A stretch of 64,000 nucleotides of DNA, from NCBI RefSeq assembly GCF_036669915.1, contig NC_089318.1, forward strand, positions 16,693,012 through 16,757,011. The letters are read 5' to 3'. Both the position numbers and the translations under genes were made by a program. The stretch's first letter is position 1. The number at the start of each line of letters is the position of its first letter. Origin of the DNA: Pocillopora verrucosa (Eukaryota > Cnidaria > Anthozoa > Scleractinia > Pocilloporidae). The notes below the pieces were generated by a model. The model was not told the origin of the DNA, ran no database searches, and worked only from the letters and a program-made list of their open reading frames with translations. Below, in pieces: positions 8,617 through 21,000 of the stretch.

Positions 8617-11600
8617 GCTTTTGTGACGCAGACCAATGCCGACAGTTGGAGTTTACCCCTGAAAAAGCATTTGACGGCAAACGTCTTATAAACCACGCCA
8701 TTCGCATCGTTGAAGTTCTGACAATGAGTTTTTGTGACAACATATGTTATATGGAACCTGACTGTGTCAGCATTAATGTTAATAAACGAGTGAGTAGTCA
8801 TGGACGCTACAAATGTGAATTGAATAATGTTACTCACGGAAGACACGAACACGACTTGGAGAAGAAAGACGATTATTTTTATCATGCAGCTGAGGTAGGT
8901 GTTGCATCACTAGCAAATATTCATTTCAAGTGAAAGAAAAAACTAGTTTTCCGGTCTTAATCGTTGCAATTGTTGCTTGAATTCTAATATCACTGTCAAT
9001 ATTTCTATCTTTAGCATTATCATTATTGTTGGTTTAAATGCTGCTCGTTTTCCTTTTTATTCATATTTCAATATATGATATTATTTTCTCTTCAGAGCGC
9101 TTGTGTTGATAACCCTTGCGATAACAATTCTACTTGTCAGAGCGGTTTTACTGACAAAGGATATCGCTGTTTGTGTACCACTGGATTCAAAGGTCCAAGG
9201 TGTAAGAAAGGTAATCCCTGTCATGTCAAACCGGCCGTAAGCTCGTGTTCACTACAGTTTTATACACAACTTCTAAAGGCACCTGTAAAAGTTAAAAGGT
9301 CCGTTTTTTTTTCTAAACTCACACAATAACCATGTAGCTGTTAACTAACCCTTGCCTAGAGAGCTGCTTCAAAATTGCAGGACTATCATGTCGGATCTCA
9401 CGTAGGTCTCAATTTGTTTTTCACATCTTATTTTCATATCTGCAATGATGACGTTCTAATTAAGGAAGATCATTTTCAGATATCGATGAGTGTGCTTTAA
9501 GAACACAAGACTGCAGCGAAAATGCTGTTTGCAACAATACCAATGGTTCCTATAACTGTTCATGTAAACCTGGATATTCTGGAGATGGACGGACTTGCGA
9601 AGGTAAACGTGACCAAAGCCCTGATTTTATTTAACGAACAAGGGAATGGAAACTGAAAACACAAATTTCAACCCTTAAAATGATAAAATTGGTCATGTAT
9701 TCAGGGGATTTCCCTATTGAATTGGTTGCCACAAATTTTGCAGATGTAAACGAGTGTGCTGACGGAACATCCAATTGCAGTGCTGATGCTATGTGTATCA
9801 ATACCAAAGGATCATATCGCTGCAAATGCAAAACTGGATCTACTGGGGATGGACGGACTTGCAAAGGTAAAACAGAGCCTATAGTTTCTGAGTCTAATGT
9901 TAATCAATTAGATACTGAGAAATGTAAATATATGTTGTTTCTTATTGGTATCACCAAGCAAAGTGGCGGACAATTTTGTATTTTTAAAAGTAATGTACTT
10001 TATAAAAATAGTGAATTTGAAAGACGGACAACTTCTGTTGCTCAATTATCTATACCCAAATGGGATGAGTTACTCTTGCACGGCCAAGAGAACTGCAGAA
10101 AAATTGCAAGAATTTTAAGACATCGAATCCAACTGGGGTCTCCAGTTGCTGTCTACACTTTATTTTTAAAACTGCATCAGTTTTAAAATAAATAGCAGTG
10201 ATGATGTTCTAATTAAAGGAGAGTCTTTTTAGATATCGACGAGTGTGCTACAGGAAAAACCAACTGCAGTGCTGATGCTGTGTGCAATAATACTAAGGGA
10301 TCGTACAACTGTACATGCAAAAAAGGATACTATGGAGATGGAAATATCTGCCGTTTGGGTAACATTTCTCCTGCTGTATTTTTTAAGCTAGTCTTTGCAC
10401 TGTTTTTGTCTGTTTAGACACTGCAACGAGAATTTCGTTTATAATAATTATTTATATCGACATATAGATATATAGTAAATCGATAAAAACTTCGATAAAT
10501 GCCTCGTTATAAATTATTGAGAATTCAAACTAAAAACAAGCTAACTTATTGATGGACTTGAAAATGCTTGCCTGCGTAGATAGCAGTCTCATGGTGTGTA
10601 TTTAAAGCGTCGAGCGGCTGGAGTAAAAACGGCGAGGCCGCGAGGGGTTTGGGATGCTGCTTAAATTCTCGGCTCCGCTGCTTTTATTCTTATCTGGCGC
10701 ATTAGACACCGCTAACGATGCAAGTTACGAAAACACGAGTGACCAAGAACGTTATGTATTTCCTATTCCACACGTAAATTTTCCCTTTGAGACCATTTTA
10801 AACCTCCATCCCATCTTTTTTTCTCAAAGGGTTTATTGCTGTTGATATGCCTTTCCTTTTTTTCAGCTTCGACGTATAAGGAAATTTTCAACCGGAATGT
10901 GTAAGTCAATTATTCACTAACAACAAAGCTAGCGCGGAATTTAATGAGAGAATATGAAAATAACAGTAGTACTAATAATGAAAGTTCTGAAAATGATACT
11001 GCATTAAGCATAGAAACCTTGATAATAAACTTGCACACTAGCTTCCATCTTGAAAACTTTCGTCTGATTCATTTGGATGCGGAAATGAAGGACGGACGCC
11101 GATCATGAAGACTAGTCGCAATAAGGTAGCAATTTATCTGCAAAGGAATTCACTGTTGATACAGGACAAAATAAAAACCCAACTGTTCGGTGTATAACTC
11201 CCAGTCCACTTCCACAACCTACTTTGTCACTTTTCCGATGGCTTGACTCGTGTTGACGTTCGACGCTTCGTTCGGCATTTCCTGCCGTGCCCTCGTCAAC
11301 TTCAGACGTGATTCGTGTTTACCGCTTGTGCTTGGCCAAAAAAAGATCCCATTCTCGTCGCCAGCTTTGATTTATTAGCCCAAGGTCCAGAAAACAAGAC
11401 AATATTAATTAGACAAGATCTGCCAAAAACTTCAACCACCTGGTCAAACCCAAGTATGGAAAACTGGTTGCGTGACATTGGGTATAAGGAAAAATCCTAA
11501 CGGAAAGATTTAACAATTCTAATATCAATGGACTTTTCTAGCCTGTAAACAATTATACCTCAAGAAGAAGGAACGAATATAGTGTGTGAAGCATATGAAA

Positions 11601-13799
11601 AGTTCCACAACCATTACGTACCGATCCCAACGCACTACCTCAGGGAAATGTTTGGCTTAATCCTTTAAGAAAATTCGTTTCAATTCAATGAGGAGAACTT
11701 CCTCGAAACACATGGCATTGCTATAGGTACGAAAATGGCAGTGTTATAAGTACGAAAATGGCAGTGTCATTTGTTAATATTTTCATGGCGTTAACTGAAA
11801 CAAAATTAATCCAACAAAGCGAAACTAAGCATAGAGAATGGAAATGTTGTATAGATGACGTTTTGTTTTCTCTTTCTCTCGCTGACCGAGACTTTTTTTA
11901 ATTTGCGCACTTTGCCTCGTGCCACCGACCAGACGTAAAATATGGTATCAAGAAAGGCGAAACAATAACATGGCCTGGAACTAATTCTTCGAAAGAAACA
12001 TTTGAGGAGCACCTTTTGAAATTTAAACAACGCCTCAAAGCAAGAGGGTACCCAGAAAACATCATAAAATGGTCTCTGTCAGGGGTCAGCTTTGCCTCTA
12101 GACAATCGTTTCTTGCACATACACAAAAGCTAAAAGGTCACTAATGTTTATTGCGGAGGGGGACAGGGGGGCGGGAGAGGGCAGGAAGCGGGAGAACAGG
12201 GGGCGGGAAGCGGGAGCCATATGAGGGCGGGAAGCGGGAGAAGAAATAAAGATAGCGATAGTTTGTTGTTTATTACTGGGTATTATTTAGTCAAAAACAC
12301 TCGTATATTAAAGTTTTGAAATTTCCATTTAATATCCACCAAAGGCCAGAAAATGAACAAGAATGTTAAGTTTTGGCAGAGTTTAAAAATTAAACCCGGG
12401 TTTTTGATCTTCTTGATAACCTGAAGACGGGAGCAACACAATGAAGGATGAGAGTCGGGAGATAAAAGGGCATAAAAGTACGGGAGGCAGGAGACGTTGT
12501 AGGGGAAGCGGGAGACTCTGACCCCCCTTTCCCCCCCCTCCACCACTTAATTGTGTTTTGTCACAACGTACCACCTGGCAGTTAAAAACTTACAAATACT
12601 ACAAATACTGATGGAGCATTGGAGTCTAATACGCAATCAGCTCTTGCTGAAAACAGGTTTTCAAAACATCCAATCATCTCTTAAAAAAAGGGAGCATCCC
12701 TTAAGGACACGCTTGTGAAAGTAAAAACATAATTTGAAGGCGATTATGGGACGCGACTACAAAAGCCACATGGGGAGTCCGTGCTGGTCTCTCTATCCCT
12801 TATCAGATTTCAAGAAAGTAAGCAAGATTTGATGGATTCATCTTTGCTTAACAAGCGGGAGACTGGTTCAAGTTAAAATCGATGACAAATCGATTCTAGC
12901 ACTAACGATTGAGTTTTATCACTAGCGATTGATATTTTTGCACGAACAATTGAGTTTATCACTAGAGATTGATATTTTAGCGCTAACAATTGAGTTTGTT
13001 ACTAGTGATGGATATTTTGGCACAAATGGCTACCCATAGGTTGATTCAATTGTTTTTAATTCCTCTTTTTTTTTTTAGATCGCAACGAAGCCAAGTATAC
13101 CCGCTGATGTTTGGTTCACAAACGATTCCTGTTTTCTGTCACATGAATAATTCTGGATGCGGGGATGGAGGATGGACGCTGGCCATGAAGATTGCCGGCA
13201 CGCAGGTTAACTCCCTGTCTCCTTTGCGAAACTCTTGATATTATTGAAATGAACATAGGCAAATCAAAAATGCAATTCTTGTCTTTCAGAGAACTTTCCG
13301 TTACGATTCCCAATTCTGGAGCAACAGAGATGCCTATAACTTTGCTGGAGGCAAGACTGGCTTTGATTCCCAAGAGACTAAGTTACCAACCTACTGGAAC
13401 ACATCCTTCTCCAAGATCTGCCTCGGTATGAAGATTAATCATCAGCTCAGGTTCATTGTCATCAACAGGCACGCCAACTCACTGTTCTCACTGATCGCTG
13501 ATGGGAAATACCGTGCCACCTCACTGGGTCGTAACACCTGGAAGTCGCTGGTTGGTCCACAGGCTTCCTTGCAGCTCAACTGCAATAAGGAAGGATTCAA
13601 TGCAGTGGGAGACAGCCCTAGTCATTCCAAAGCAAGAATCGGCATCATTGCTAACGAGCAGAATGACTGTGGTTCCTGTGACTCCCGAATTGGTTTTGGT
13701 ACAGGTGATGATTTAAACACGTGTGGAAATCAGGCAACACACTCGCCAGATAATGGAAACAAGCACATCAAAGCCATGGGTTACATCCTGGTACAGTGA
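8617..13799 (+). CDS. USOMP5-like secreted protein, copy A (signal exon not found)
   Basis: Exons: 8617-8894 PAN/apple-like ([13 protein letters not shown]..., six Cys), 9096-9210 EGF ([18 protein letters not shown]...), 9480-9602, 9744-9866 and 10233-10358 three calcium-binding EGFs (DIDEC/DVNEC starts, NGSYNCSC cores), 10867-10900 linker ([12 protein letters not shown]), 13079-13205 ([20 protein letters not shown]) and 13290-13799 last exon ending MGYILVQ. All junctions are AG..GT and phases agree, giving 477 codons with no stop. The C-terminal part resembles fibrinogen-like/intelectin-type folds and the coral USOMP5 family. In the linker exon the Cys found in copies B, C and D (STC) is Tyr. 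Without a signal exon, secretion is uncertain. AATAAA lies at 13882. Confidence 0.75.
11071..11125 (+). pseudogene. relic of a B-type C-G-D-G-G-W-T exon inside copy A
   Basis: The bases match the end of the copy B/C exon (TTTGGATGCGGA...ATGAAG...AATAAGG) but read [13 protein letters not shown] with substitutions and have lost the 5' half. It lies between the linker exon and the Penelope relic, where copies B and C carry their functional exon. Copy A uses instead the downstream exon at 13079. Confidence 0.7.
11520..12145 (+). mobile_element. Penelope-like element RT fragment in a copy A intron
   Basis: Plus-strand translation gives [69 protein letters not shown] and [12 protein letters not shown], then [20 protein letters not shown]. 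These are Penelope-family reverse transcriptase motifs with CIDD at the catalytic box. Stops and shifts show it is dead. The same fragment sits at the matching place in copy D (52030-52460), so it was inserted before those copies separated. Confidence 0.8.
12150..12552. repeat. about 400-bp GC-rich insertion absent from copy D
   Basis: Flanking sequence (TTTATTGC ... TGTCACAACGTACCACC) is contiguous in copy D at about 52465-52500 (TTTATTGCCGTCTGTCGCAACG). The insert has several GCGGGAAGCGGGAG-type units at both ends (12165-12245 and 12425-12525). No coding sign. It may be a short non-autonomous element. Confidence 0.6.
12890..13022. repeat. short tandem repeat upstream of the 127-nt exon
   Basis: Three imperfect units of about 45 bp alternating ACTAACGATTGAGTTT and CACTAGCGATTGATATTTT. 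The same array precedes the matching exon of copy D (52795-52922). Confidence 0.6.
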
Positions 13800-16473
13800 C
13801 AGGAAACGCAGTCCAACTTCCCCAATTTTAAGCCGAGAAGCCATTAAGAAGAAAGTGTAGTGTCCTAAAACCTTAAAGGCTAATAAAGAAATGAGTTTAA
13901 CCTTATATTCTCTTCTGGTAAGCTTTGTCTCTAGTGTAATTTTTTCAATGAAATTCAAAACATTTTATTTGCGCAAAGCCAATTCAGGATTTTTTGACGA
14001 AGTAAATATTGGCAAAGAAACCATATTCGATGTTTACGATACGTCCACGTCGTTAAGTGTGAGCGAGTGTAACACAGAAAAGAAGAAGCACAGAAAATGT
14101 GACTTCCTTTATGTTCTTTTTGTTTTTTCTTTCCCGCGCGTATTGTTCTTTACGCTCGCCTCGCGCATCTTTCTGCTCGAGTGAAAAACATGAAAAATGA
14201 CGCCAGTTTTTACAAACTAACTAGGAACCCACGGGCGTTAACGATTTTTATAGTAAATAATTAGCTCAGAGTATGAGAACTAACAGAATGCAAAAGTAAT
14301 ACCCTCCCGAAGTATTGCTTGCCTTTCTCGCTTTCACCAGAAATGACGGAATTTTTATGCACCATTTGTTCCGGACGTCATTCTCTCAGTTAAATACCAT
14401 ACTAATATTAACAAGATGATTATTAGCTCACCATTCGAACGGATTTCTTTCCGGAATGTTACGCGAGGTCATTACAGATATTCTTCGTTAAATTCGAAAA
14501 GTTGACCAAAAAAAAGGATCGGTACGATCTCATCTCGTGATGTCACCGGCTTTTCGCGTAAATCGGTCCTATTTGGTTTAAAGTTCAGATAGGAAGAGGT
14601 AAAATCAGGAAGTAACGGCCATTTTAAAAACACGATGAAGAAGAGTGCCCCGCCAAACTATCTTTTAATGTCTTTAGTTACATTTTTCGCTCGCAATTTT
14701 TGGATTTTACGATTCCAGGGAAACAAAGGTTACACTAGTCCTGACACTACTCTTAAGCCAAACTGTTCTTGAGATGGTGTCTCCTCACACCTTTTTAGTT
14801 GCCTCTTTTCGCAGACGCACACGTATGCTGAAACAAAAAAGAAAAGGAAATCCAAAATTACAATATTTCATCAGAACTAGCTTGATGAAGTTAGCCATTG
14901 GTATCCTTATCCTCGATTATTTGATTCCGTACAACCATTTTTTGTCTTTCTTCAGTCCATTGGGAACTGTAGCAATTAAATGAACAAACTCATCTGGAAA
15001 ATTTTCAATTCATTAATCGATATATTATGAAAGCATGATTGAAAACTAATACTCTTTGTTTTCTTTCCTTTCTGGGGTAAGCTCCAATGCCAGTTCTCAG
15101 GCCCTTCCTAACAATCTCTCGGTTATGACTCCGGCAATTCGATCGGATTTCGCTGGTGACGGAAAGAGGTAACGATAGTTTTCTTCCGTTTCTTTGTTTT
15201 GATTTTCACTTGATCGTATCGCTCTGCATGTATAATAAAACCTCCAGAAGTGTTGGCTTGATACAGCCTTTGGATCACAGAGGGCTCAATCTTAATAAAC
15301 GCGGGGTGCTGACCACAGATTCGTATTACAATAACAGTAACTGTCACTTAAACACTACCCATAAAAATAGATTTTGTCAGTAAAATGGCTTTGGAATGGT
15401 TAAACCGTTTAAGCTCTCTTTTGCAACATTTATTTGATATAACAGCAATTAAAACCGAAATGATAATGATGATGATGTTGAAGGTATTGATGCAGTGTTC
15501 CAGTTTTTACAATATGATTCATCAGAATTTATACATGTATAAAAATTTTATTTTTGCTGGTTGAACCGTATTTAACCGTAAAATTAACAAATTTGAAAAA
15601 TTAGTTTACAATTGAGTTATCTCGAGAAAAGTGTTCATCAACCTGCAATTCCTTAGGTATGTTACTTAATGTAAGACTAGCGCATGAGTCATGCTTAGCC
15701 AGTTACAGGCCTTCAGTTGGTAAAACCGAGCGAAATGGTAGACGGCGCAATAGCAAGCGAAGGAGGCTTGGGTCGGGTCAGGTCATTACGCACTCGACCC
15801 AAAACCTCCCTTGTATTTTTTCGCTCCTCTGCTACCGCACTGAGGCTTAGTATAGCACTTTGTTTTACTGGCAAAACGCTTGGAACAGGATAGCGATATT
15901 AGGCCGCTACATCATTCCAATTTTTATCTGGATGGACATTATTATATGCTGTTTGCAGAAAATTCCAAGATGTCTGAACTCGGAAAGTTAGTAGCGGGGC
16001 GAGCTTAGAATGGGGCGAGACCCTCAGATACGCGGAAAGGAGATCATACAAAAAAGATGCAAACTGAATTTACTCTTAGAAACACTGAAATATAGATTTA
16101 AACAGGCTTCAACCGATTAATACATTAAACCCTTAACCGTTAAGAGAGACAAAAAAAATTTCCCCCGAGAATTATTTCCCCTGAATCAAACATTATAACA
16201 AACAATTGAAGAAAATCTTAAATGTTAAATTCCCCTCAACAGCTCCATAGGAAATGTAAACAGAAAGGTTTGGAGAACATGAGTGTTTATGTTTGGGTGC
16301 AAATTGTTAATTAATTCAGAGAATTAATTCAGAGAACCAGTTTGCTTTTTCTTTGGCTATTTTGGTTAAGAAATATTATCTTCAGGAAAGATGGATTTGT
16401 TTTCCATGTTAGAATGAAAAGCTGAAAATCTCAGAACTTGAGACAACTTTGTTGGAGGACAAATGCATGAAGC
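13800..16473. other. copy A 3' flank and intergenic DNA, no gene supported
   Basis: AATAAA at 13882-13887 is the likely polyadenylation signal of copy A. 13890-14220 is the diverged counterpart of copy B's 3' flank (22700-23010). Beyond that only short non-homologous open frames occur. Confidence 0.5.
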
Positions 16474-16686
16474 TTAACCCTTTAACCCCTTAGAGTGATT
16501 AGCATCTAAATTCTCCTCACGATATCACCCCTTGTATCACACATCAAGGTCATGAGAATAAAGGAAATAATCACCAACTAAAGAAGCTCTTGATTGTTAA
16601 ACAAATTCTCCTTGTCAGGACTTCAGGAAATATATAGAGAACAGTATGGACAATATTAATACCGATTTTGGGGTGTAAACGGTTAA
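16474..16686. mobile_element. MITE, coral-type TTAACCC...GGTTAA repeat
   Basis: The 213-bp unit begins TTAACCCTTTAACCCC and ends GGGGTGTAAACGGTTAA, imperfect terminal inverted repeats. The body (GTGATTAGCATCTAAATTCT, GAAGCTCTTGATTGTTAAAC, GAGAACAGTATGGA) is a sequence I recall as a very frequent interspersed repeat in stony corals. Confidence 0.75.
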
Positions 16687-16888
16687 TTTCTATCCTGTTT
16701 TAAAAGCAACATTCTTTGTCGGCAAAATTAATTCATTATATGTTTTGACGATGCAGGCAGTCGCGATAAACAAATCGCGGAAGTTGTTTCAAGCATGAAA
16801 AGGTACTGAATAGGTTATCGAGCAGCGAGACTCACAAAAGATCTGTTGAACGCTTTGAAAAAATAGACGCCAATGTTATGTTAAACTG

Positions 16889-17021
16889 ATACCCCTGTAT
16901 CACACATCAAGGTCATGACAGTATAGGAACTAATCTCCAACTAAAGAAGCTCTTGATTGTTAAACATATTCTCCTTATCAGCACTTTAGGAAATATTTAG
17001 AGAACAGTATGGACAATATTC
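16889..17021. mobile_element. second, truncated copy of the same MITE
   Basis: 133 bp match 16535-16660 (CCCCTGTATCACACATCAAG through GAACAGTATGGACAATATT) but lack both terminal repeats. Confidence 0.7.
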
Positions 17022-17317
17022 TCATGCCGCCACAGAAACAAAACGTTTCTGAGTAACAATTGAAGTATCATCTTTAGGCAAATTTATAGAGTATATAAAC
17101 GATGGTACGAATATTCTTAACAATAAAATCCCCTGATTAGTGCGCAATCACGAAACAGGCTTGTAGGGATTAAAGTATAGTCTCTCTGTTTTTTTTCCAC
17201 TATCGCAACATATATCGCGCACTACTTCTACATATCAAGCACTGTAAACGGAAAATCAATACACAAACTTCCTATATATATATATATTTTTTCCTTCTAA
17301 AAGACTCTTTTCACGCA

Positions 17318-17530
17318 GACCAATGTTGATAAATTGTTGAAATTTTACGCCTGAAAAAGCATTTGATGGAAGACGTTTTATAAACTACATGATTCGCATC
17401 TTTGAAGTCCTGTCAATGGATTTTTGTGACAGCATGTGTTTGTGGAACCTGACTGTGTCAGCATTAATCTTGATAAATGAGTGAAGAAAGACAAATAAGA
17501 AGGACCATTATTTGGATCATCCAGCTGACA
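17318..17530 (+). pseudogene. degenerate PAN exon of a USOMP5-like copy
   Basis: The bases follow the copy A/B PAN exon (ACGCAGACCAATG, CCTGAAAAAGCATTTGATGG, GACTGTGTCAGCATTAAT, ATTATTTGGATCATCCAGCTGA) with several indels, stops and a missing middle. It is followed at 17531 by the same GGTGTTGCATCATTAGCAAA donor flank. Confidence 0.75.
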
Positions 17531-17575
17531 TAGGTGTTGCATCATTAGCAAATACTCATTTGTGGAAAAAGTGGA

Positions 17576-18064
17576 AAAAAGTTTCTGAAATATTCATTAC
17601 TATTTGTCGTTAAATGATCCAGGTACTCTAGTTTTCAACAATTTGTTGCAGGGACGAAGACGATTTTGGGCCTAATAAGGGCAAAATTACTCACTCCTAT
17701 TTCTACCAATGAAGCCAAGTAAAGCATCAGAAGCATTTATATTTTCTGTTTAGCTTCTTGCTAAGAATATGAATACCGATTTTTAGACTTAAACCGCTGT
17801 CACGTCCGAACGATTGATTATTAGATAACCCGTCGAGAGGCTTCGTGAAAGTTAATTTATTTTCATCCAGTGAATTGTTTTCGTGCTGGAACAAGGGTCA
17901 AAGATATCAAATTAAAACGAAAAACCGTAAGGAAACACCCAAGTCTCATTGTTTAAAAAAAAAAAAAAAAATTTTTACCATAACAAAAACAATTCAAATA
18001 AGTTTTTCGCATCAATTTGCGCATAATTCCAGAAGTCGGTCGCGGAAACCTGGCGATCCGCGCG
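17576..18064 (+). promoter_or_regulatory. conserved upstream block of copy B
   Basis: The block starting TTTCTGAAATATTCAT recurs upstream of copy C (from 23954), before the dead signal exon at 57483 (from 57000) and in part at 55290-55530. It covers the ~490 bp before the signal-peptide ATG, so it is likely promoter plus 5' leader. No TATA box or start site could be assigned with confidence. Confidence 0.5.
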
Positions 18065-21000
18065 ATGAAGAAGTCAATTTTTATCTTTGTTCTGTTACTT
18101 TCGTGCTTCATGATACTTGCTTATGTCTCATCACAAGGTGAGCCTCACCATTACTCATTTATGTAGAGAAGAGACATTAGTCCTTCATAGTCACAGTAAC
18201 CGTTTAACACCTGCATGTTATATGTTTTAAGGAAGTTTTGTTATTCATCTCCACAATGGAAAAAATGTTTAAAGATAGCTTAACACTTTCTTAAACTTCT
18301 TAACCAAATAAATTATTGGTAATGAAAAGATAATTTCGCAGATAGTTTGTTTGAGTACCTTTATGTGAATTTAACTGCGTATGGTTTTCTTTTCTCCTTT
18401 TTGTTTTGTTGTGGCTTTTTTCTTAATTAATTCTTTCTTTTATCGAGCTCGTCATCCAAGTTGATATATTGTAATATTTCCTACCTCTCTATCACTTCTT
18501 TATCAATTTATTATTTTTTTTGTATTTTGTTTTCGAACATGTAAAAATTTTATTGTCTTCTTAGTCTTTTGTTATGCCGCTCAGTCTTCTTATTTGTGTC
18601 GGCTGGAGTTGTTTTTGTGTTTATTGCGCTGGTAAAGTTGGATTTTTGCCTCAGTTGTGGTTAAATTTTTCTCCAGTGAATGATAACTTCAGGGAAGATC
18701 AAGAAACTTGCGATTCCTGTTAGATATGTAGCTTTTGAGGAGTAATTTTTTTCGGGAGAGAAACACGTTTTGCAATAAAGATCTTCTGCAATGACAAGCT
18801 CTTTGCAAACGTTCTTTGTTCATTAATCTGGTTCATTTATGGATTTCTTCAACAATTTAGTTCGCTCTACAAATCAAAACCGGCGAACTTCCTCGTTACT
18901 GAGAAAATTTACTGCTGTTTATTTTTGGGGAATTTTTTCAATGGAAAATCTTCTTACTTAAATATGTGCATTTTTGTGGAAATTAATTGCCATCTGCAAG
19001 TTTCCTGCGGATGGCAGTACGGATAATTGTCTGTAATTTATCTAGAAAGGTATTCATCTAGATGAAAAAGGGAAGCAAATGATGGATGAATTGAAATGAA
19101 TATATTCCAACGGAGAAACTATCAGTAAATCCTCAATTGTTATCATCATTTTGACGTCCCTTATGGCCATCTCTTTTTCTAGTGCTTTCCTTCTTTCATG
19201 TTTTTTTTATGAATCTTAAAGGCTTTTGTGACGCAGACCAATGCCGCGTGTTGGAGTTTACCCCTGAAAAAGCATTTGACGGTAAACGTCTCATAAACCA
19301 CGTCATTCGCATCGTTGAAGTTCTGACAATGAGTTTTTGTGACAACATGTGTTATATGGAGCCTGAATGTGTCAGCATTAATGTTCATAAACAAGTGAGT
19401 GGTCATGGAGGCTACAAATGTGAACTGAATAATGTTACTCACGAAAGACACGAACACGACCTAGAGATGAAAGACGATTATTTTTATCATGCAGCTGAGG
19501 TAGGTGTTGCATCATTAGCAAATACTAATTTCAAGTGAAAGAAAAAACTAGTTTCCGGTCGTAATCGTTGTAATTGTTGCTTGAATTCTAATATCACTGT
19601 CAATATTTCTATCTTTAGCATTATCATTATTGTTGGTTTAAATGCTGCTCGTTTTCCATTTTATTCATGTTTCAATGTATGATATTATTTTCGCTTCAGA
19701 GTGCTTGTGTTGATAACCCTTGCGATAACAATTCTACTTGTCAAAGCGGTTTTACTAACAAAGGATATCGCTGTTTGTGTACCACTGGATTCAAAGGTCC
19801 AAGGTGTAAGAAAGGTAACTCCTGTCATGTCAAACCGGTCGTAAGCTCGTGTTCACTACAGTTTTATACACAACTTCTAAAGGCACCTGTAAAAGTTAAG
19901 GTTCGGTTTTTTTATAAACTCACACAATAACCATGCAGCTCTTTACTAACCCTTTGCTAAAGAGCTGCTTCAAAATTGCAGGACTATGACGTCGTATCCC
20001 ACGTAGGTCTCAATTTGTTTTTCACATCTTATTTTCACATCTCCAATGATGACGTTCTAATTAAGGAAGAATATTTTGAGATATCGATTAGTGTGCTACA
20101 GGAACACAAGACTGCGGTAAAAATGCTGTTTCCAACAATATCAAAGATTCCTATAACTGTTCAAATAAACCTGGATATTCTAGAGATGGTTGCAAAGGTA
20201 AATGTAATCAAAGCCCTGATTTTATTTTAACGAACAAGGGAATGGAAACTAAACACACACATTTCAACCCATAAAATGATTAAATTGGTCATGTGTTTCT
20301 ATTGAATCGGTTGCCATGAATTTTACAGATATAAACGAGTGCGCTGACGGAACATCCAAGTGCAGTGCTGATGCTATGTGCAACAATATCGAGGGATCGT
20401 ATCGCTGCAAATGCAAACCAGGATTTACCGGGAATGGACGGACTTGCAAAGGTAAAACAGAGCCTTGTTTCAGAGTCTAATGATAATTAACTAGATACTG
20501 ATAAATGTAAATATATGTTGCCTTACTGGTATCATCAAGCAAAGCGGCGGACAACTTTGTACTTTTAAAAGTAATAAACTTTATACAAATGGTGAATTTG
20601 AAAGAGGGACAACTTCTGAAAGTACTTGTAAAAGTTTAGTTCTGGTATATTATAATCGCACTCAATAATCCATACCCAAATGGGTTGATGGTACTCCTGC
20701 ATGGCCAAGATAACTGCAGGAAAATGGCAAGACTCTCACGACATCAGGTCCAACGTGGGTCTCCATTTGATGTTTACACTTTAGTTTTAAATCTGCATTA
20801 GTTTTAAAATTAATTGCAGCGTTAACGTTCTAATTAAAGGAGAGTCTTTTCAGATATCGACGAGTGTGCTACAGGGAAAACGAACTGCAGTGCTGATGCT
20901 GTGTGCAAGAATACTAAGGGATCGCACAACGGTATGTGTAAACCAGGGTACTATGGAGATGGAAATATCTGCCGTTTGGGTAAAATTTCTCCTGCTGTAT

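Noticed and set aside
13891..14184. 97-codon frame downstream of copy A
   Set aside because: The region is 3' flank shared with copy B, where the frame is not kept.
15656..15850. Possible tRNA-like segment (CAGTTGGTAAAACCGAGCG)
   Set aside because: No cloverleaf could be drawn and no B box is present.
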